64,000 nt of DNA from Cantharellus purpuraceus (taxonomy: Eukaryota > Basidiomycota > Agaricomycetes > Cantharellales > Hydnaceae): positions 496,001-560,000 of the forward strand of contig JALBUN010000001.1 of NCBI GenBank assembly GCA_025174535.1. Direction: 5' to 3'. The notes under the pieces were generated by a model. The model worked only from the letters and a program-made list of their open reading frames with translations, was not told the origin of the DNA and searched no databases. The translations under genes and the position numbers were made by a program. This document shows, one piece after another, positions 23,392 to 34,411 of this stretch; within the stretch, counting starts at the first letter, position 1, and each line of letters begins with the position of its first letter.

Positions 23392-23518
23392 GGTGACATT
23401 GAAGTATTCTTCAATGTCCCGACTACCAAACTTTATGGTAGTGTGAGTACCATAATTTATGGTACTCCTGCTCCCAATGCATGCTAATTGCAGTGCAATG
23501 GGTTGCTCTAGTGCAAAG
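23392..23518 (-). pseudogene. family-2 protease fragment (inversion right part)
   Basis: The minus strand corresponds to 59769-59890 of the fuller family-2 copy (from FALEQPIALQL to the DIEE region). It includes the perfect palindrome GTACCATAA/TTATGGTAC. Its right edge at 23518 is one base away, in family-2 coordinates, from the right edge of the + strand piece at 3561. The two look like halves of one protease separated by an inversion. Confidence 0.75.
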
Positions 23519-23632
23519 AATAGTTATTGCACCACTCTGTCTCCAGTTGAACCGGAACAGTAAAGTCTTTCTTCAATCTTCACTAGCACCAACTCCAGTT
23601 AAATCTTTGAGTCCCAGTGTCACAGCACTTAA
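23519..23632 (+). mobile_element. family-1b LTR 3' end
   Basis: Matches the last about 120 bases of the LTR at 41957-42537 (AATAGTTATTG to CACTTAACA). It is truncated on the left at the inversion breakpoint. The following 23633-24010 contains nothing I can assign. Confidence 0.7.
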
Positions 23633-24010
23633 CAAATGCCCATTCATTGTCCAACATGATGTGTGCCTTGGATGAATCTGAGTTGCAGGTCTTTGAATAT
23701 GTGATATTCCACCTCATGTGGCTAGGTGCCTTTAGTCTGTCAAAGGTCTTTGTGATTACAACAAGATGATGGATGTCAACTCAAGGGGTGTCCTTTCCGG
23801 CATCAAGTTGGGGCCCATAACCTGTTTTTGGGGGATGCAGTAGGGGAAAAACCACGTCACTCCATCACTAAGCGGATGTAAGCTAAACTAACGAGATTGT
23901 ATCGCCCCATCAGCTCTTATCCTCAACAAATGTTGTCGCTCTTGTCACACACAGCAGCAACCTTGTTAAGTCCTATGTTACAGTGACCCTATCTTTGCTC
24001 CCATCCAGAA

Positions 24011-25259
24011 GATGCCTGTCGAACTTCTAGCAGAGATCTTCGTCCAATGCATTCTACAATTGGTGTATGGAAACTAGGGATAATTTATGGTATTTGGGCG
24101 ATGGAAGTGACGTGCAAGAGGTTCGCACACGACTTGAACAAGTGTGTCGGGCTTGGAGCACTGTTTTAAACAACGAACCTCGCATTTGGGCAATGCTGGT
24201 TCTCGGCAAACCATTGCCGACTATAGAAACTGTTTCTTCATGGATCAAGAAAGCAAAGTCACACTCATTGGACGTAGGTATTCACTCCGCTTTTAGCCAT
24301 AATGAAGAGAGGGAATATATTTTCGCCATTCTGCATAGAGAGCTCAGGCGGATCAGCTCCCTTCGTGCGTGCAACGAACTGTTTCCCCGGGGTGTATCAA
24401 CAAATGCTTCCATGTTGCAGAGCCTCGCTCTCTGCGAGGATACTCAATTAGGTGGTATTTACTGTCCTGAACTTCGTACACTCGATCTCTTCCACTTGGA
24501 CAAAGCAGTCCATGTTTCTCAAACCCATGCAGAACGTGCACGACCTTTGTTTTACCTCTCCATATGGTGTTTCGAGTATGCCATGCCTCAAGCTTCTCGA
24601 TCTTTTACCCAATCTCGTCTCTTTGGAGTGGAATATACACGGTGGGATGGTCGTGGGAATCCCCGATGAGCTTCCGAGAGTGGCTTTACAATCTCTCAAG
24701 TCTTTCACCTTTAGCACACGTCAAGACTGTTCAATCGATTTGCTCGCATGCCTCAATGTTCCCTCGCTAGAATCTTTCTTTTAGAAGAGTGCGAGGAGAA
24801 AGATTGAACGAAGCTCTGGATGGTATGTGTGGATATGGGACCGTCCAGCTGCGCCATTTGGACGCAAACATAATGGGAGCAAACATCTATGCTATGTTGA
24901 ACCATTTACGGCACCTCGAAACTCTTGATGTCTATGGCACTGATAGCGACTTTGAGCAGCTGCTCGTTGCCCTGTGCACTCACAATCGTGACTTCAGTTC
25001 TGCATGTCCTCAGCTCAAAACGGTTGGCCTGTGCTCTTTCGATAATGGCAACAGTCCTGCATCGCATCAGCTCAAACCATCTTGGACGCACATCAACCTG
25101 GATTCACTTGTTAACTTTGTGCAGCAACGGGTGATGTCAGATTTGGACGACTCAGCACCAGGTTTGGTGACATGCGTGAAACTGTCAGGTCTTCAAGTTG
25201 ATAAGGAGCTGCTCGCACGACTTACCAAAGCACACAGCAAGTCGATTCATATAGAGTAA
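24011..25259 (+). pseudogene. F-box/LRR-type protein, frameshifted
   Basis: The start MPVELLAEIFVQC is a typical agaricomycete F-box N-terminus. It is followed in another frame by VRTRLEQVCRAWSTVLNNEP (F-box end) and leucine-rich segments: SLRACNELFPRG, CPELRTLDL, LKLLDLLPNLVSLEW, LRHLETLDVYG, CPQLKTVGL. The pieces lie in at least three frames: shifts near 24050, 24540 and 24785. No introns explain them. F-box proteins of this kind link substrates to SCF ubiquitin ligases. This copy is probably dead. The frames end with TAA at 25257. Confidence 0.75.
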
Positions 25260-25639
25260 GTTGACTTCGGCTTGTGTTTGTGCTCTTGGCTAACTAGTGT
25301 TGCGATGCAAAGACAAGTTGACCTGCACATGCTAGATATCTAGAACGGCTGGTTCTACTATAGCCCGTCGCAGAAACTTTATTCTTGCCCATCACACCCG
25401 TCATCCTATCCCGTTCACTAGCAGTTGAGTTACATACTTTCTTGTTCCCAAAACACATCTTCTCTAGTGGGCAGCCCACTGTCCGCCGCATCTTCCGCCA
25501 TCTGTGTGAAACCAATGTCGTCTGTCATCGCGAGACTGTGGCTAGCCTTGTCAATACTTGCATAGACGTTTTCATTGAATAGAATTTTTGGCTGAAAGCT
25601 GTGTAGTGCTAAGGTGGAGCGTTTGTCCAACGGTTTGGA

Positions 25640-26545
25640 AATACGAGACTGGCCCTGGTGACTTCGAGCTTGGTACTATTTCCACAATTAACAAATCGTC
25701 GTCAAAGTTGAATTGTTCAACGAAAAGAGCATTTTCATTGATTTTGGTGACTGATGCTAGTGCCAGTACTGATGGCGTTCTGACATGTTGTGATACGCGA
25801 TTGATGATATTAATGCACAGTGCTACGTCGGTCAAAATGACAAACATTGATGCATTAAAACACGCATTCATACGAATGAAGAAAACTAGCTTCAAACACT
25901 ACTGACGTCCCCAATTCACCAGCACCAGCTCACTGAGCCCTGGTGAATGATTCCGCCTCTCGGAGACACGCAGCGACCTCCCCGCCCCACCCGCCCAGCC
26001 TCACCCACTTCCCTCCATTGTCGTTTCCGGGCTGCTGCATCCGGGCCGTGCAGGACTCGCGCTGTGGGGTGTGGTGCGCCCAGGCCCACCAGAGGATGCT
26101 GCGGTCGCTGCGGGAGAGGACGTCTTTGAGGTGCTCGGGGCAGCCGGGGCTGCAGGGTGGGTGGAGGTGTGTGAGGCGGAGGAGGGTGCGGAGGAGGAGG
26201 CGGGGGAAGTAGAGTGCGAAGGGGGGGTCGAGCCCTAGAGAGAGTGTGTGTGAGGGGCGTGTTAGAGGGAGGCAGGGTAGGGGGTGTGTTAAGTTACGGA
26301 CAGAGGATGCAGGTAGCGTGGGCGAAGGTGATGTCGTCCATGAGACGTATGTAGTTGCCGTCAATGATCCAGTTGTTGTTGGCGCGGACAAAGGCTTGTA
26401 CTTTTTCGCGGAATTCGGCGTCGGGGGTCTTTGAGAAGGAGAAAAATTGGGGTGAGTCATGCTTGGATACCGTGTGCGGTGGGATGTATTCATCGTACCT
26501 CGGTCCAGTTGGGTTGCCAGTACATGCGGTCTAGATGAAGGGTTG
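25640..26545. repeat. left arm of a diverged inverted duplication
   Basis: The sequence from about 26545 down to 25680 (exons 2-4 of the kinase-like gene plus 250 bp of its 3' flank) reappears in opposite orientation at 28676-29520. Matching landmarks are the ACATCAATG..TGTCATTTTGACCGA stretch (25835-25860 and 29365-29390) and the CTCCGAGAGGCGG segment. The arms flank the SLD2-like gene. The 25260-25640 stretch before it holds no gene I can name. Confidence 0.75.
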
Positions 26546-26758
26546 GAAAATGAAAAATGGTGGAGAGTTTATCGGTCATGGTCGACTGGAATCATAGTAC
26601 AGTCATGGGCCCTTTTGCTATACGCTAGTGACAGATATTGTTAGTACCTTTCCCGTCCCGCTGTTCCCCACTATGAGAATGCGAAGGTGGCCGTGCTTGT
26701 CACGTTTCAAGGTGGAGGTTGAGGTTGATTCGCGGGCAGGAGAACGGAGGGGTTGCAT
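25930..26758 (-). CDS. P-loop nucleotide kinase-like protein (FlaR/topology-modulation type)
   Basis: Four exons on the minus strand: 26648-26758, 26499-26585, 26302-26428 and 25930-26234. All have GT-AG borders and consistent phases; they join to 209 residues. The start at 26758 gives a short Ser/Thr-rich N-terminus, then RILIVGNSGTGKST, a Walker A motif split by intron 1. LHLDRMYWQPNWTE, NNNWIIDGNY, CILWLDPPFALYFPRLLLRT and SILWWAWAHHTPQRES follow in the order known from bacterial and fungal adenylate-kinase-like proteins annotated as DNA topology modulation proteins. Substrate is unknown. It is divergent from the SLD2-like gene, 194 bp apart. Length and frame suggest it is intact. A decayed second copy lies at 28676. 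Confidence 0.85.
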
Positions 26759-26952
26759 AGTATAGATTCAAGAGTCATCTGGCATTAAATCCATGCTATC
26801 GAGCCAACATTCTAGAGCTTTGATGCATTGATGGCACTCCCTGCTCCCCTTTGTTTGCTTACGTATACAATTATGTAAGTATACGCCGGTTTCCCAAGTG
26901 GAAACACCTATCAATAACAACGCCCACCGTCGCGCATATATCACAACCTCGA
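26759..26952. promoter_or_regulatory. bidirectional promoter region
   Basis: 194 bp between the start codons of two divergent genes. No clear TATA box is seen. An ACGTATAC / GTATACG inverted motif occurs near 26861-26886. A shared promoter is inferred from the layout only. Confidence 0.4.
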
Positions 26953-28669
26953 ATGGACGCGACGGCCGTCAGGGCGGAGATAAAGACATGGGAGCACGAG
27001 TTCCGCGCACGGTATGGGCGCAGTGCGACTGTAGACGATGTGAGAGCGTTGCCGGATATAGGTATGTTGCTGTTTTTATCTTGTTCTTTTCTGCCTCTCT
27101 TTGGGAGCGGGTGTGCTGACGTGGTGGGAAGCGGAGAAATACAGGCTTTATAAGAGGCTTATGAAGGAGGCGGAGCGGGGGCGCGGGGGGGGGGAGGGTC
27201 AGAAGCGCGGCGTGCAGCCGTCGCAGCCACCGCAGACGCCATCTCCTGCTGCGTATGCTCATGCCACCAGACCAGCTGGACCTGAGCTAGCGCGGGGGTC
27301 GCCGGTCGCGGTCATACTCCCCAAATCGCGTCCTGTCGCGTCGTCTTCGTGGGCCGCAGACACGCGGAACCCCTTCTCCCCCGCGAAAAAGACGCACTTG
27401 CACGCGTCTCAGCCTGGCACCAGCATGGGAATCAACCCCTTTATCACCCCGGTCAAGATGGTGCAGAGGCTCACGTCCCCACACTCACGCTCTCCCTCTC
27501 CCCACCCGGCACAGCACCTCGCCGCCGCCGACGACTCCGCCCCCGTCCGCACCTCGCGCCCCAACGCCGCTATCACCAAGGCGCGCAAACGTCTCCGCGG
27601 CGAGTCCGTCTCTCCCTCCCCCGTGCCGCGTGACAAACGCCGCCGCGCCAACGGCCTCGACCCCCCCTCGCGCATGCACGACCATCTCCCGCGGGGGCAG
27701 AGACAAGGACAGGGGCAGGGACAGTCCCGTTCGGACGGCAGCAGTAGCATGGACGAGAACGACGGGGAGGAAGAGGAAGGAAGTTTTCTGGCAGACTCGC
27801 CGGTGAGGGTGACGGCGGGGGCCAAGGCGTTTGTACCGCTCTTTGAAGAGACCCGTGCTGGGCTGGCACATGCCAAGACGCGCAGTCGCAAACCTGTATC
27901 ACGCCTGACTCTTTTGCGCACAAAGACGCTGCCCGGTGGTGGTATGCTTGGCTTGATGGGGAAGGCTACAGGTACATCCGGTAATGAAAAGGGGAAAGGG
28001 AGAGAGGAAGATGGGTCGGTTGACGGGGCTCAGAAGACAAGGAACAGGGCGCTGCCGGGTCCCAGTGGACTCATACCGCTGAAGGATGACCTTTTTGAAG
28101 GTGCTCCACCTGCGACGGCTGGGACATCTCGGAAGCGTGCCCTGTCCAAGGCAGTGGAAGAGGATGCAGACAAGGGCCTGGACAAAGGCCACGCATGGTG
28201 GAATTTGTTACCGCCGTCTCCTCCACCTCAACAGGAGGATGCCGAGCAGTATAATGCAAGAGGCAGAAGGAAGAAGAGCCACAAGAGAGCGAGGGTGGAG
28301 GAAGAAGAGACGTCATCCGACAGTGTAGAGGTGACCCTGGTGGCGTGGCGGGCTCAGTGTGCAGAAGTGCAAGAGAATGAGGCAATGTTGACGGTGGATC
28401 CGGAGCTGCAGTTGTCCCGTGTGCGGGAGGGGACGCCGGAGACGGCTAATGTGGAGCGGTTCGAGGTGGATCTGCCGGAGGAGATGCGGCAGGTGTTGGT
28501 ATTGGAGCGGGAAGGGGAGCGGGAGCGGGAGGAGGAAGATGTGGTGGAGGGGCTGATGCGGGGACGGCGGAAAGTGGGCGGGGACGTGTGGGCACCTGGA
28601 GAGATAGGAGGAGAGGAAGGCGAGGACTGGGAAGGTGAGGGTATCCCATGGCAGGCAGCCGAATTATAA
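26953..28669 (+). CDS. SLD2: DNA replication regulator SLD2-like
   Basis: Two exons, 26953-27061 and 27132-28669, with a 70-nt GT-AG intron; joined length is 548 residues. The N-terminus (IKTWEHEFRARYGRSATVDDVRALPDIAEKYRLYKRL, written here only as landmarks WEHEF, GRSAT, KYRLYK) fits the conserved Sld2/Drc1 start. The middle is basic, disordered and rich in SP/TP sites (NPFSPAKK, FITPVK), which suit CDK control. The end WEGEGIPWQAAEL is also typical. In yeasts Sld2, once phosphorylated by CDK, binds Dpb11 to start replication; the fungal homologue is expected to do the same in the nucleus. CpG-rich, unlike the surrounding transposons. It looks intact. Confidence 0.85.
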
Positions 28670-28675
28670 TGAGTA

Positions 28676-29250
28676 CATACACTCGCGACCCAACTGGACT
28701 GAGGTACGATGAACACATCACGCCGTACACGATAGCGACGCACGACTCACCCCACCCTCTCCCTTCCTCTTCAAGACCCCTTACGCCGAATTCAGCCAAA
28801 GCACACTCTTTCATCCGGACCAACGACAACTGGATCAGACGGCAACTACACTTCTCATTGACGACGTCACCTTTGCCCATGCCACCTGCATCCTCTATCT
28901 GTGACATAAAACATCCCCTACCCCTTCTCACTCTCCTATCTTCCTCTAACACGCCTCACACACTCTCTCTGGGGCTCGACCCCCCATCGCACTCCACTTC
29001 CTCTCCATCCACCCTGCAGCCCCGGCTGCCCCGAGCACCTCATAGACGTCTCCTCCCACAGTGTCCGCAGCATCCTCTGGTGGGCCTGGACGCACCACAC
29101 CCTACAGCGCGAGTCCTGCATGTCCCAAATGCGGCAGCCCAGCGACGACCGCGGGGGGAAGTGGGTGCGGCTGGGAGCAAAATAAGACCTTTAAATTCAA
29201 TAAGTATTTCGTTTAATAATAAAAAACAGATGTTTCTAGTTTAGGGTAGG
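28676..29250 (+). pseudogene. truncated inverted copy of the kinase-like gene
   Basis: Homologous to exons 2-4 of 25930-26758 but in opposite orientation. It begins in the middle of exon 2 (CCCAACTGGACTGAGG), so the Walker A exon is missing. Frame-breaking deletions and stops occur. The last intron has lost its AG (CTCTCTGGGGCTCG instead of CTCTCTAGGGCTCG). Around 29178-29245 an AT-rich stretch of about 70 bp replaces conserved sequence. It starts only 7 bp after the SLD2 stop codon. Confidence 0.8.
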
Positions 29251-29530
29251 GCGAGGAGGTCGCTGCACGTCTCCGAGAGGCGGCGTCGTTTTCCAGGGAT
29301 CAGTGGGCTGGTGCTGTTGAATTGGTTGAAGCTAGTGTAACTTATTCGTGAACGCGTGTTTTAATACATCAATGTTTTGTCATTTTGACCGAGGCAGCAT
29401 TGTGCGTTAATGCCATCAACGATCAGTCGCTTGTCACAGCGTGGCACTGGCATCAGTCACCAGACCCAACGAGAACGATACTTTGATAACAATACGTTGA
29501 TTGTGGGATTTAGTGTCGTCAGATCGGAAA
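29251..29530. repeat. right arm of the inverted duplication, 3' flank
   Basis: This continues the similarity to 25680-25985 in reverse orientation, with many substitutions. After it, 29531-29990 is non-coding, unassigned sequence; a TATA-like ATAAGTATACG occurs on the minus strand near 29960, as in an LTR, but no ends could be defined. Confidence 0.6.
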
Positions 29531-29989
29531 TTTAGGGAAGGTTAGACTGGACGGACAATATGAGAGAATAAAGTGAAGCGTACGGACAAACAAGACAGTC
29601 ACCGCATTTTGACGGTGGGTATCCATGGTCCGAATAGATTAGGACAGTGATGTATATAGTATGCTCTTGGGGTCTAGTGACACCAAGGCACCAGATCACG
29701 AAGACGTCAGGTTCGCACTGTAGGAAGAGAATACACTTCTCTTCAGTCCCATGGGGACTGTTAAAAAGTGCGGGAAACACTCCAAACCAGTGATTGAGTA
29801 CCGGTCTAAAGTGTGGTAAGATCAAGAAGATGGATAGAGTGTAGAATGAGAGCGTAGTATTCCAATATATTCAACTAGAATCTTAGAGAAGTAGAAGAAG
29901 AAGTGAATCAGTGAGATGATAATTCAGACTGACTGAAGAACTACATAGTAGTAGCACGTATACTTATACATGTGAAGATAAACTTGGCA

Positions 29990-30850
29990 TCCGGATCATG
30001 AACGTGACATCAGAATTACATATACACAGGAGAGAAATTTGACCATGTGTGTCACAGACATGTTTGTTGTGTTCTTCAGAGATGCTGGAATGCTGCCAGA
30101 GCATTGGTAAGTCCAAAGGGCACAACACACCACTTGAATGAGCCATAGTGAGTGTGAAATGCAGTCTTCCATTCATCACCTTTGTGAATCTGGACAAGAT
30201 GGTAAGCCTGCCAGAGATTGATTTTGGTGAAGAATTGAGCCTTTTGGAGACTATCAAGAAGATTGGAGATGCAAGGAAGTGGATAATGGTCTTTTTTGGT
30301 GATTTTATTGAGACCCCTAAAATTGACACTGAGTTGGAGGGAGCCATCTTTTTTCTGAATGAAAAGGACTGGAGAGCTGCCCAGAGATTGGGTCAGTCAG
30401 ATGAAACCATAAAATAAATGCTCATCAATAAATTCTCAAAGAGCCTGAAGTTTTCTCTGAGACAAGGAGTAGATCAGACCGAAAGGAGATGTTCCATCTT
30501 CCATTTTGATCTTGAGGTCATATGGCTTGTGTGCAGGTAGGGTGTCAGCATGGGTTTTGCTAAAAAGGTCCATGAATTCATGATATTCCATTAGAACATT
30601 CTTCATGTCAACCAGAGGCTCCTCAGAGTTCCTTGGAATGGAAGAGGAGATGAACAACTTGAATGTTTGCATGTCAGCTCAGTTGGAGTCATGGGCAAAG
30701 GCTGTTGCATTGATGAAAGCAATTTTCAGAGCAATCAGTGGAGACAGAATTATGGAGTTGAGTGGAGCTGAAGCTACCAACTCAGGTGGCCCCAAGGATT
30801 TAGTCTCTATTGGAGTTCAACAAGATACTGCCTAATACCCAGTCAATCAA
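29990..30850 (-). pseudogene. family-1b-like RT fragment
   Basis: On the minus strand, in broken frames, it reads the part before RT (SSIPRNSEEPL, EYHEFMDLFSKTHADTLPAHKPYDLKI), YSLSQRKLQALREFI, and the RT core up to [28 protein letters not shown]. It ends before the YLDD motif. The order is that of 18660-19210 in family 1 and it is closest to the 49000 copy. Numerous stops. Confidence 0.7.
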
Positions 30851-30917
30851 CAGGCTCTGTGCACTTCTTCCAAAGTCAGGGAGTTTTTGGTCAACTGTCA
30901 TGGATGCATGTTGCTTG

Positions 30918-31409
30918 TGTTATGATTTACAAGTTGTATGCCTTGCTGAGTCTGAAGTGAGAAGGGGTTGGATGTATGCACATTTGTAAATTCATGTAGG
31001 TGTCATACAGCCTTGTGGGTGTACTAATATATAGATATGAATGAGAAGAGTTCAGATCATTTGAGATGTCAAAGAATCTTGAAGAAACACAAAAGATATG
31101 ATAAAATCAATGATTCACTTTCAGAGATAACAACCTATCAAACAAGGTTGGAGAACATGATGTCTGGTTTGTTTTATCACTAGCTAAGTTCATTTTATAC
31201 AAGCTGTATGTATGTATAGTCTGTATGTAAAGTTCAAAGTGATAGGGATAAGGGGAAAATAAATAATCATAAAAATGAAATTAGGGGTGATCCCCTAACC
31301 CCTACCTCCTCACCTCCTTACCTGTTTGTTTTTCCTATCCCCTACCCCCTCAGCTGCTTTGCTCCTTGCTCCTGGGCCTATATGCCCCTGAGCTTTATAT
31401 ATCCTAACA
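30918..31409 (+). mobile_element. LTR-5, solo LTR with target duplication
   Basis: TGTTATGATT to ATCCTAACA, 492 bp, with inverted terminal TGTTA/TAACA. It is flanked by perfect 5-bp direct repeats GCTTG (30913-30917 and 31410-31414). It contains a TTTATATATCC box near the 3' end. There is no coding sequence. The short match of its first 7 bases to the family-1 LTR does not extend. Confidence 0.8.
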
Positions 31410-31414
31410 GCTTG

Positions 31415-32079
31415 AACACAAATACATCTACATCCTGAGTGTCAGCAATATTCTCCGGTGCATGTCCCACTGGCCCTGTATTCACAAACTAACAATATTT
31501 GGCTTTTCCTCAGCGAACGATTTAGATGAACCTACACCTGCCAACTCTATTAAATCGGTGTTGTTGCAACACGGAACTCTCACGCTGCCGGGGATTCGTT
31601 CACTGACCACGTCTTGGAGGTCTGCCTTGCAAGTCGTGACGCTTTAATAGATTTCTGGCCTTACGAACGAGGACCTTTTCTCTTGGCTGTCTGAAGTGGG
31701 CCCAACCTTGACATCTCTCACCATTGAATTTTCGCCTATGAATCGTCGATCAGATGAAGAGGGGTATGCCGTGGATGTCGTAATGCCAATTATGATTAAT
31801 CTACGCCATTTGAATCTCGAAGGGGACATTGTCAGTGAATTGGCACTCCTGCGCTATGTTCCGTCCGAGCTGGCACAGCCCGAGCCGTCATGGAGACAGT
31901 GGTACAAGCTCTCGATCGACAACGCGCTAGGGATCAATGCTCATGGATTCGTGAATGTTCTGAGGACAACCGCATGGACCACAATCTCAGTGCGAAATCA
32001 TATACTTCGGGAGAACACGGAATTGAGCGAGGCAGCTCAGAGGATCGCCAAAGAGAGAAACATTCTTCTCATGATGTGA
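31415..32079 (+). pseudogene. F-box/LRR-type gene, 3' remnant
   Basis: One frame is open from about 31440 to 32079 except for a TAA TAG pair at 31645-31650. It shows leucine-rich pieces (HWPCIHKLTIFGF, VGPTLTSLTIEF, PIMINLRHLNLEGDI) and an end AQRIAKERNILLMM. The 5' part is absent; the solo LTR and RT debris stand in its place. I take it for the C-terminal part of another F-box-like protein, with no F-box left to prove it. Confidence 0.5.
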
Positions 32080-33110
32080 TTGACAAGAATTGTATATTTG
32101 TTCTTTTTCGGCGGGTATTTATACTTCCAAACTTGAAGTAGAGCGATAAGAGACAGGTAAACCAATCTTGCATATCAGGCATCATGAGATGTCGGCTCTA
32201 GTCCTTTGCCTTCAGAGGAAGCAAGATCTTCGATGATCGGGTGCATATCACTGTAGGAGTCGCTCGCCGGTGTAGGGACTATATGTGCAAGCCTACCTAC
32301 CACCGGTACATTGAGAACAGCGTAGCTCTCTCTCGGGACTACACAGGGAAGGCGGATATAGAGAGCCGAGATCTCAGGACCATGTTCGGTGACTTTATGG
32401 CATGTAACACGGATAAAAAGCCCTCAAAGTCGCCTTGGTCCCGGGGTAGGAAGCGCACGAGCACTCCCCAAAGTATTGAATCTGGTAAACTGCGACTTCG
32501 ACCTTTCCCCATGAGCGTGCCAACACCCACATCGTCACGACTAGTGTCGCATGGTTCTCTTGGAAGTAATTCCAATACAGCCCCTAGATCATCAGTTTTC
32601 TGTACCCGCGACACCGTCGAATCGATTCTTCCCTTCTGGTAGTACCGCAGGCATGATTGTGGGGACACCTAGGGTTGGTATTCAAATTCGACTGATGGAG
32701 GACGCACAACATGTGCCCCCTTCGTTCCTGGACATAGCTAATGCTTAGTGGATTAGGATTGCAAGTGTTTCCAGGTTTTCTTTCGCTGTCGTGGTTTCTG
32801 CTATCTCGTGTTGTCAGCTTCTCTGCTCGATCCTCTCACCACTCAGTGTTGCCGCACGAAATTTTCTGTATTTCTGGTATCATGATCGAAGGAACTCGTT
32901 GATATTGTGCTGTGGGACGATGTGTTCTTTGCCAAGTGGGATCGTATGGAGGTGGAGCGACTTGAAGAGTTGTACGCAGCGCCAAAATCGCGCAGAAAGG
33001 GATCGCGAGTAGACATGGGGTCCTCCCGGCATGGTTGATTACACACCACCTTTGCAAGCCAGGGAATGTTTCTTGAGGATGTTCAATCTACCAGAGCTTG
33101 GTTCTCGTCC
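32080..33110 (+). other. unassigned, possible decayed exons
   Basis: A 133-codon ORF at 32241-32642 (Ser/Pro/Arg-rich C-terminal half) and a short exon-like segment near 32900-33010 (DDVFFAKWDRMEVERLEELYAA) are visible. I do not recognise either. GC content and codon look resemble the host genes rather than the transposons. Confidence 0.25.
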
Positions 33111-33522
33111 ATTGTAACAATCTGAGAGTGGCTACCGTAGTACGAGATCTGCAAGGTCGGCCCATGGAAACACCTGACAGACTGAATTCTCCAGTTCAAC
33201 GACATTTTGCACCATACTGTTATGTGAAGTCGCGACGACGCTGACGGAAGATGGCTGATGGACCGGTCGGTAACCTGACCCTTTTCTTGTTATCGCAACG
33301 TCAGTGACACGCTCCGCATAAGTCAGTGAGCTGTAGATGGAGGTCCCCCCTCCACAAAGTGTAAGGGAACTTCAATTCCAAGCGGACATTTGTCGCATGT
33401 CTGATCCAAACTGTAATAAAACCAATATGGCTAAGCCGCGTTTGTTCAGCGCTAGCTGGGCTGTCCTGCCTGGCTTGTGAATCCTACTATCTGCGCTCCT
33501 TCGCACCTGGAGCCTTTTCCAG

Positions 33523-34411
33523 GGAAATAAAGGTGCCGTCAGCGTGCGGTTCAGAGTAGCGGGTCAAGATGGAGGTGCTGGAGAGGTGTTTACGTGAGCA
33601 TGACCTCCCTCACTTGACTATCCAACCCATTGCAGATTTGTCAATGCGCATCTTACAGAGCATGTAGTGATATCTCTCACCGGAAACACATTATTCGCAC
33701 CCCCATTCTCCTCTTCTTGCGTCCCAGGGAAACTAATCAACATCACTATTTATGCAACATCGCACCTGTTTCTCCTGGGCGACCTCAATTTCGCCTTGAT
33801 GGCTTGCTCGTCCGCTTCGCTCAGATCAGACCAGTGTTATGCATCGGTTTGGCGCACTGTTCGACATGGAGCGTGGAAGAGAAGAGGTGAAGGGATTCGA
33901 TCAGTAGCTAATAGACCGGAAGAAAGGCACCGTGTTTCCTTGTCCTTGGGAGGGAGAATCTTGGGGATTCAGGTGCGCTTTGTTTGGGGGTCAGATAGCG
34001 TCGTGGACAGATCGCACCTTGAACGCGACGCATGGTGATTTGCCTGACCGATTGGGAGTCACATCACTCCAGCATGCCTCTATCCCTTCGTACACTACTT
34101 CGGACCACAAACCAATGTTCGCTTTACTCGCTCTTGCTTCATTGCAGACAGCGTCACGTATACCCTCTATGCCAAGCGTTGCAACTACATCGATTTCCCT
34201 TCTTCCACATGCGCCGCACTTCACCCCGGACCCGTATGCGGTTATGAAACGATATACAGGCAAGGGTTTTGGCTGTATAATTGGTCTTTTCTGGTGCATC
34301 TTCGCCATGTTGAGTCTGGGGAATGCTGCTTTTGGTCTCGTGAATGCGCTGCTTAGTATCGGCGCGATGGCCTTGGAGGAAGGGCACTGTGGAGGCTGTG
34401 TGAGTCGATGA
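33523..34411 (+). pseudogene. inositol polyphosphate 5-phosphatase-like, degenerate
   Basis: Exon 33523-33593 reads GNKGAVSVRFRVAG, followed by a 42-nt GT-AG intron and FVNAHLTEH from 33636. Further landmarks are YATSHLFLLGDLNF, EEVKGFDQ-stop-LIDRKKGTVF, SWTDRT and SIPSYTTSDHKPMFALL. These are, in order, the motifs of the 5-phosphatase catalytic domain, which removes the 5-phosphate of phosphoinositides. A hydrophobic segment (GCIIGLFWCIFAMLSLGNAAFGLVNAL) follows near 34260, so the protein may have had a membrane anchor. The stop at 33904 and frame changes near 33700-33890 argue for a pseudogene. Earlier exons between 33110 and 33470 could not be joined. Confidence 0.65.

Noticed and set aside
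24067..25259. An intron-containing intact F-box gene
   Set aside because: No GT-AG pair near 24050, 24540 or 24785 restores the frame; frameshifts fit better.
25947..26493. Continuous minus-strand ORF across the kinase gene, and Arg-rich ORFs opposite to it
   Set aside because: The spliced model recovers the conserved motifs in frame, including the tryptophan codon split by an intron; the unspliced ORF and the opposite-strand ORFs do not.
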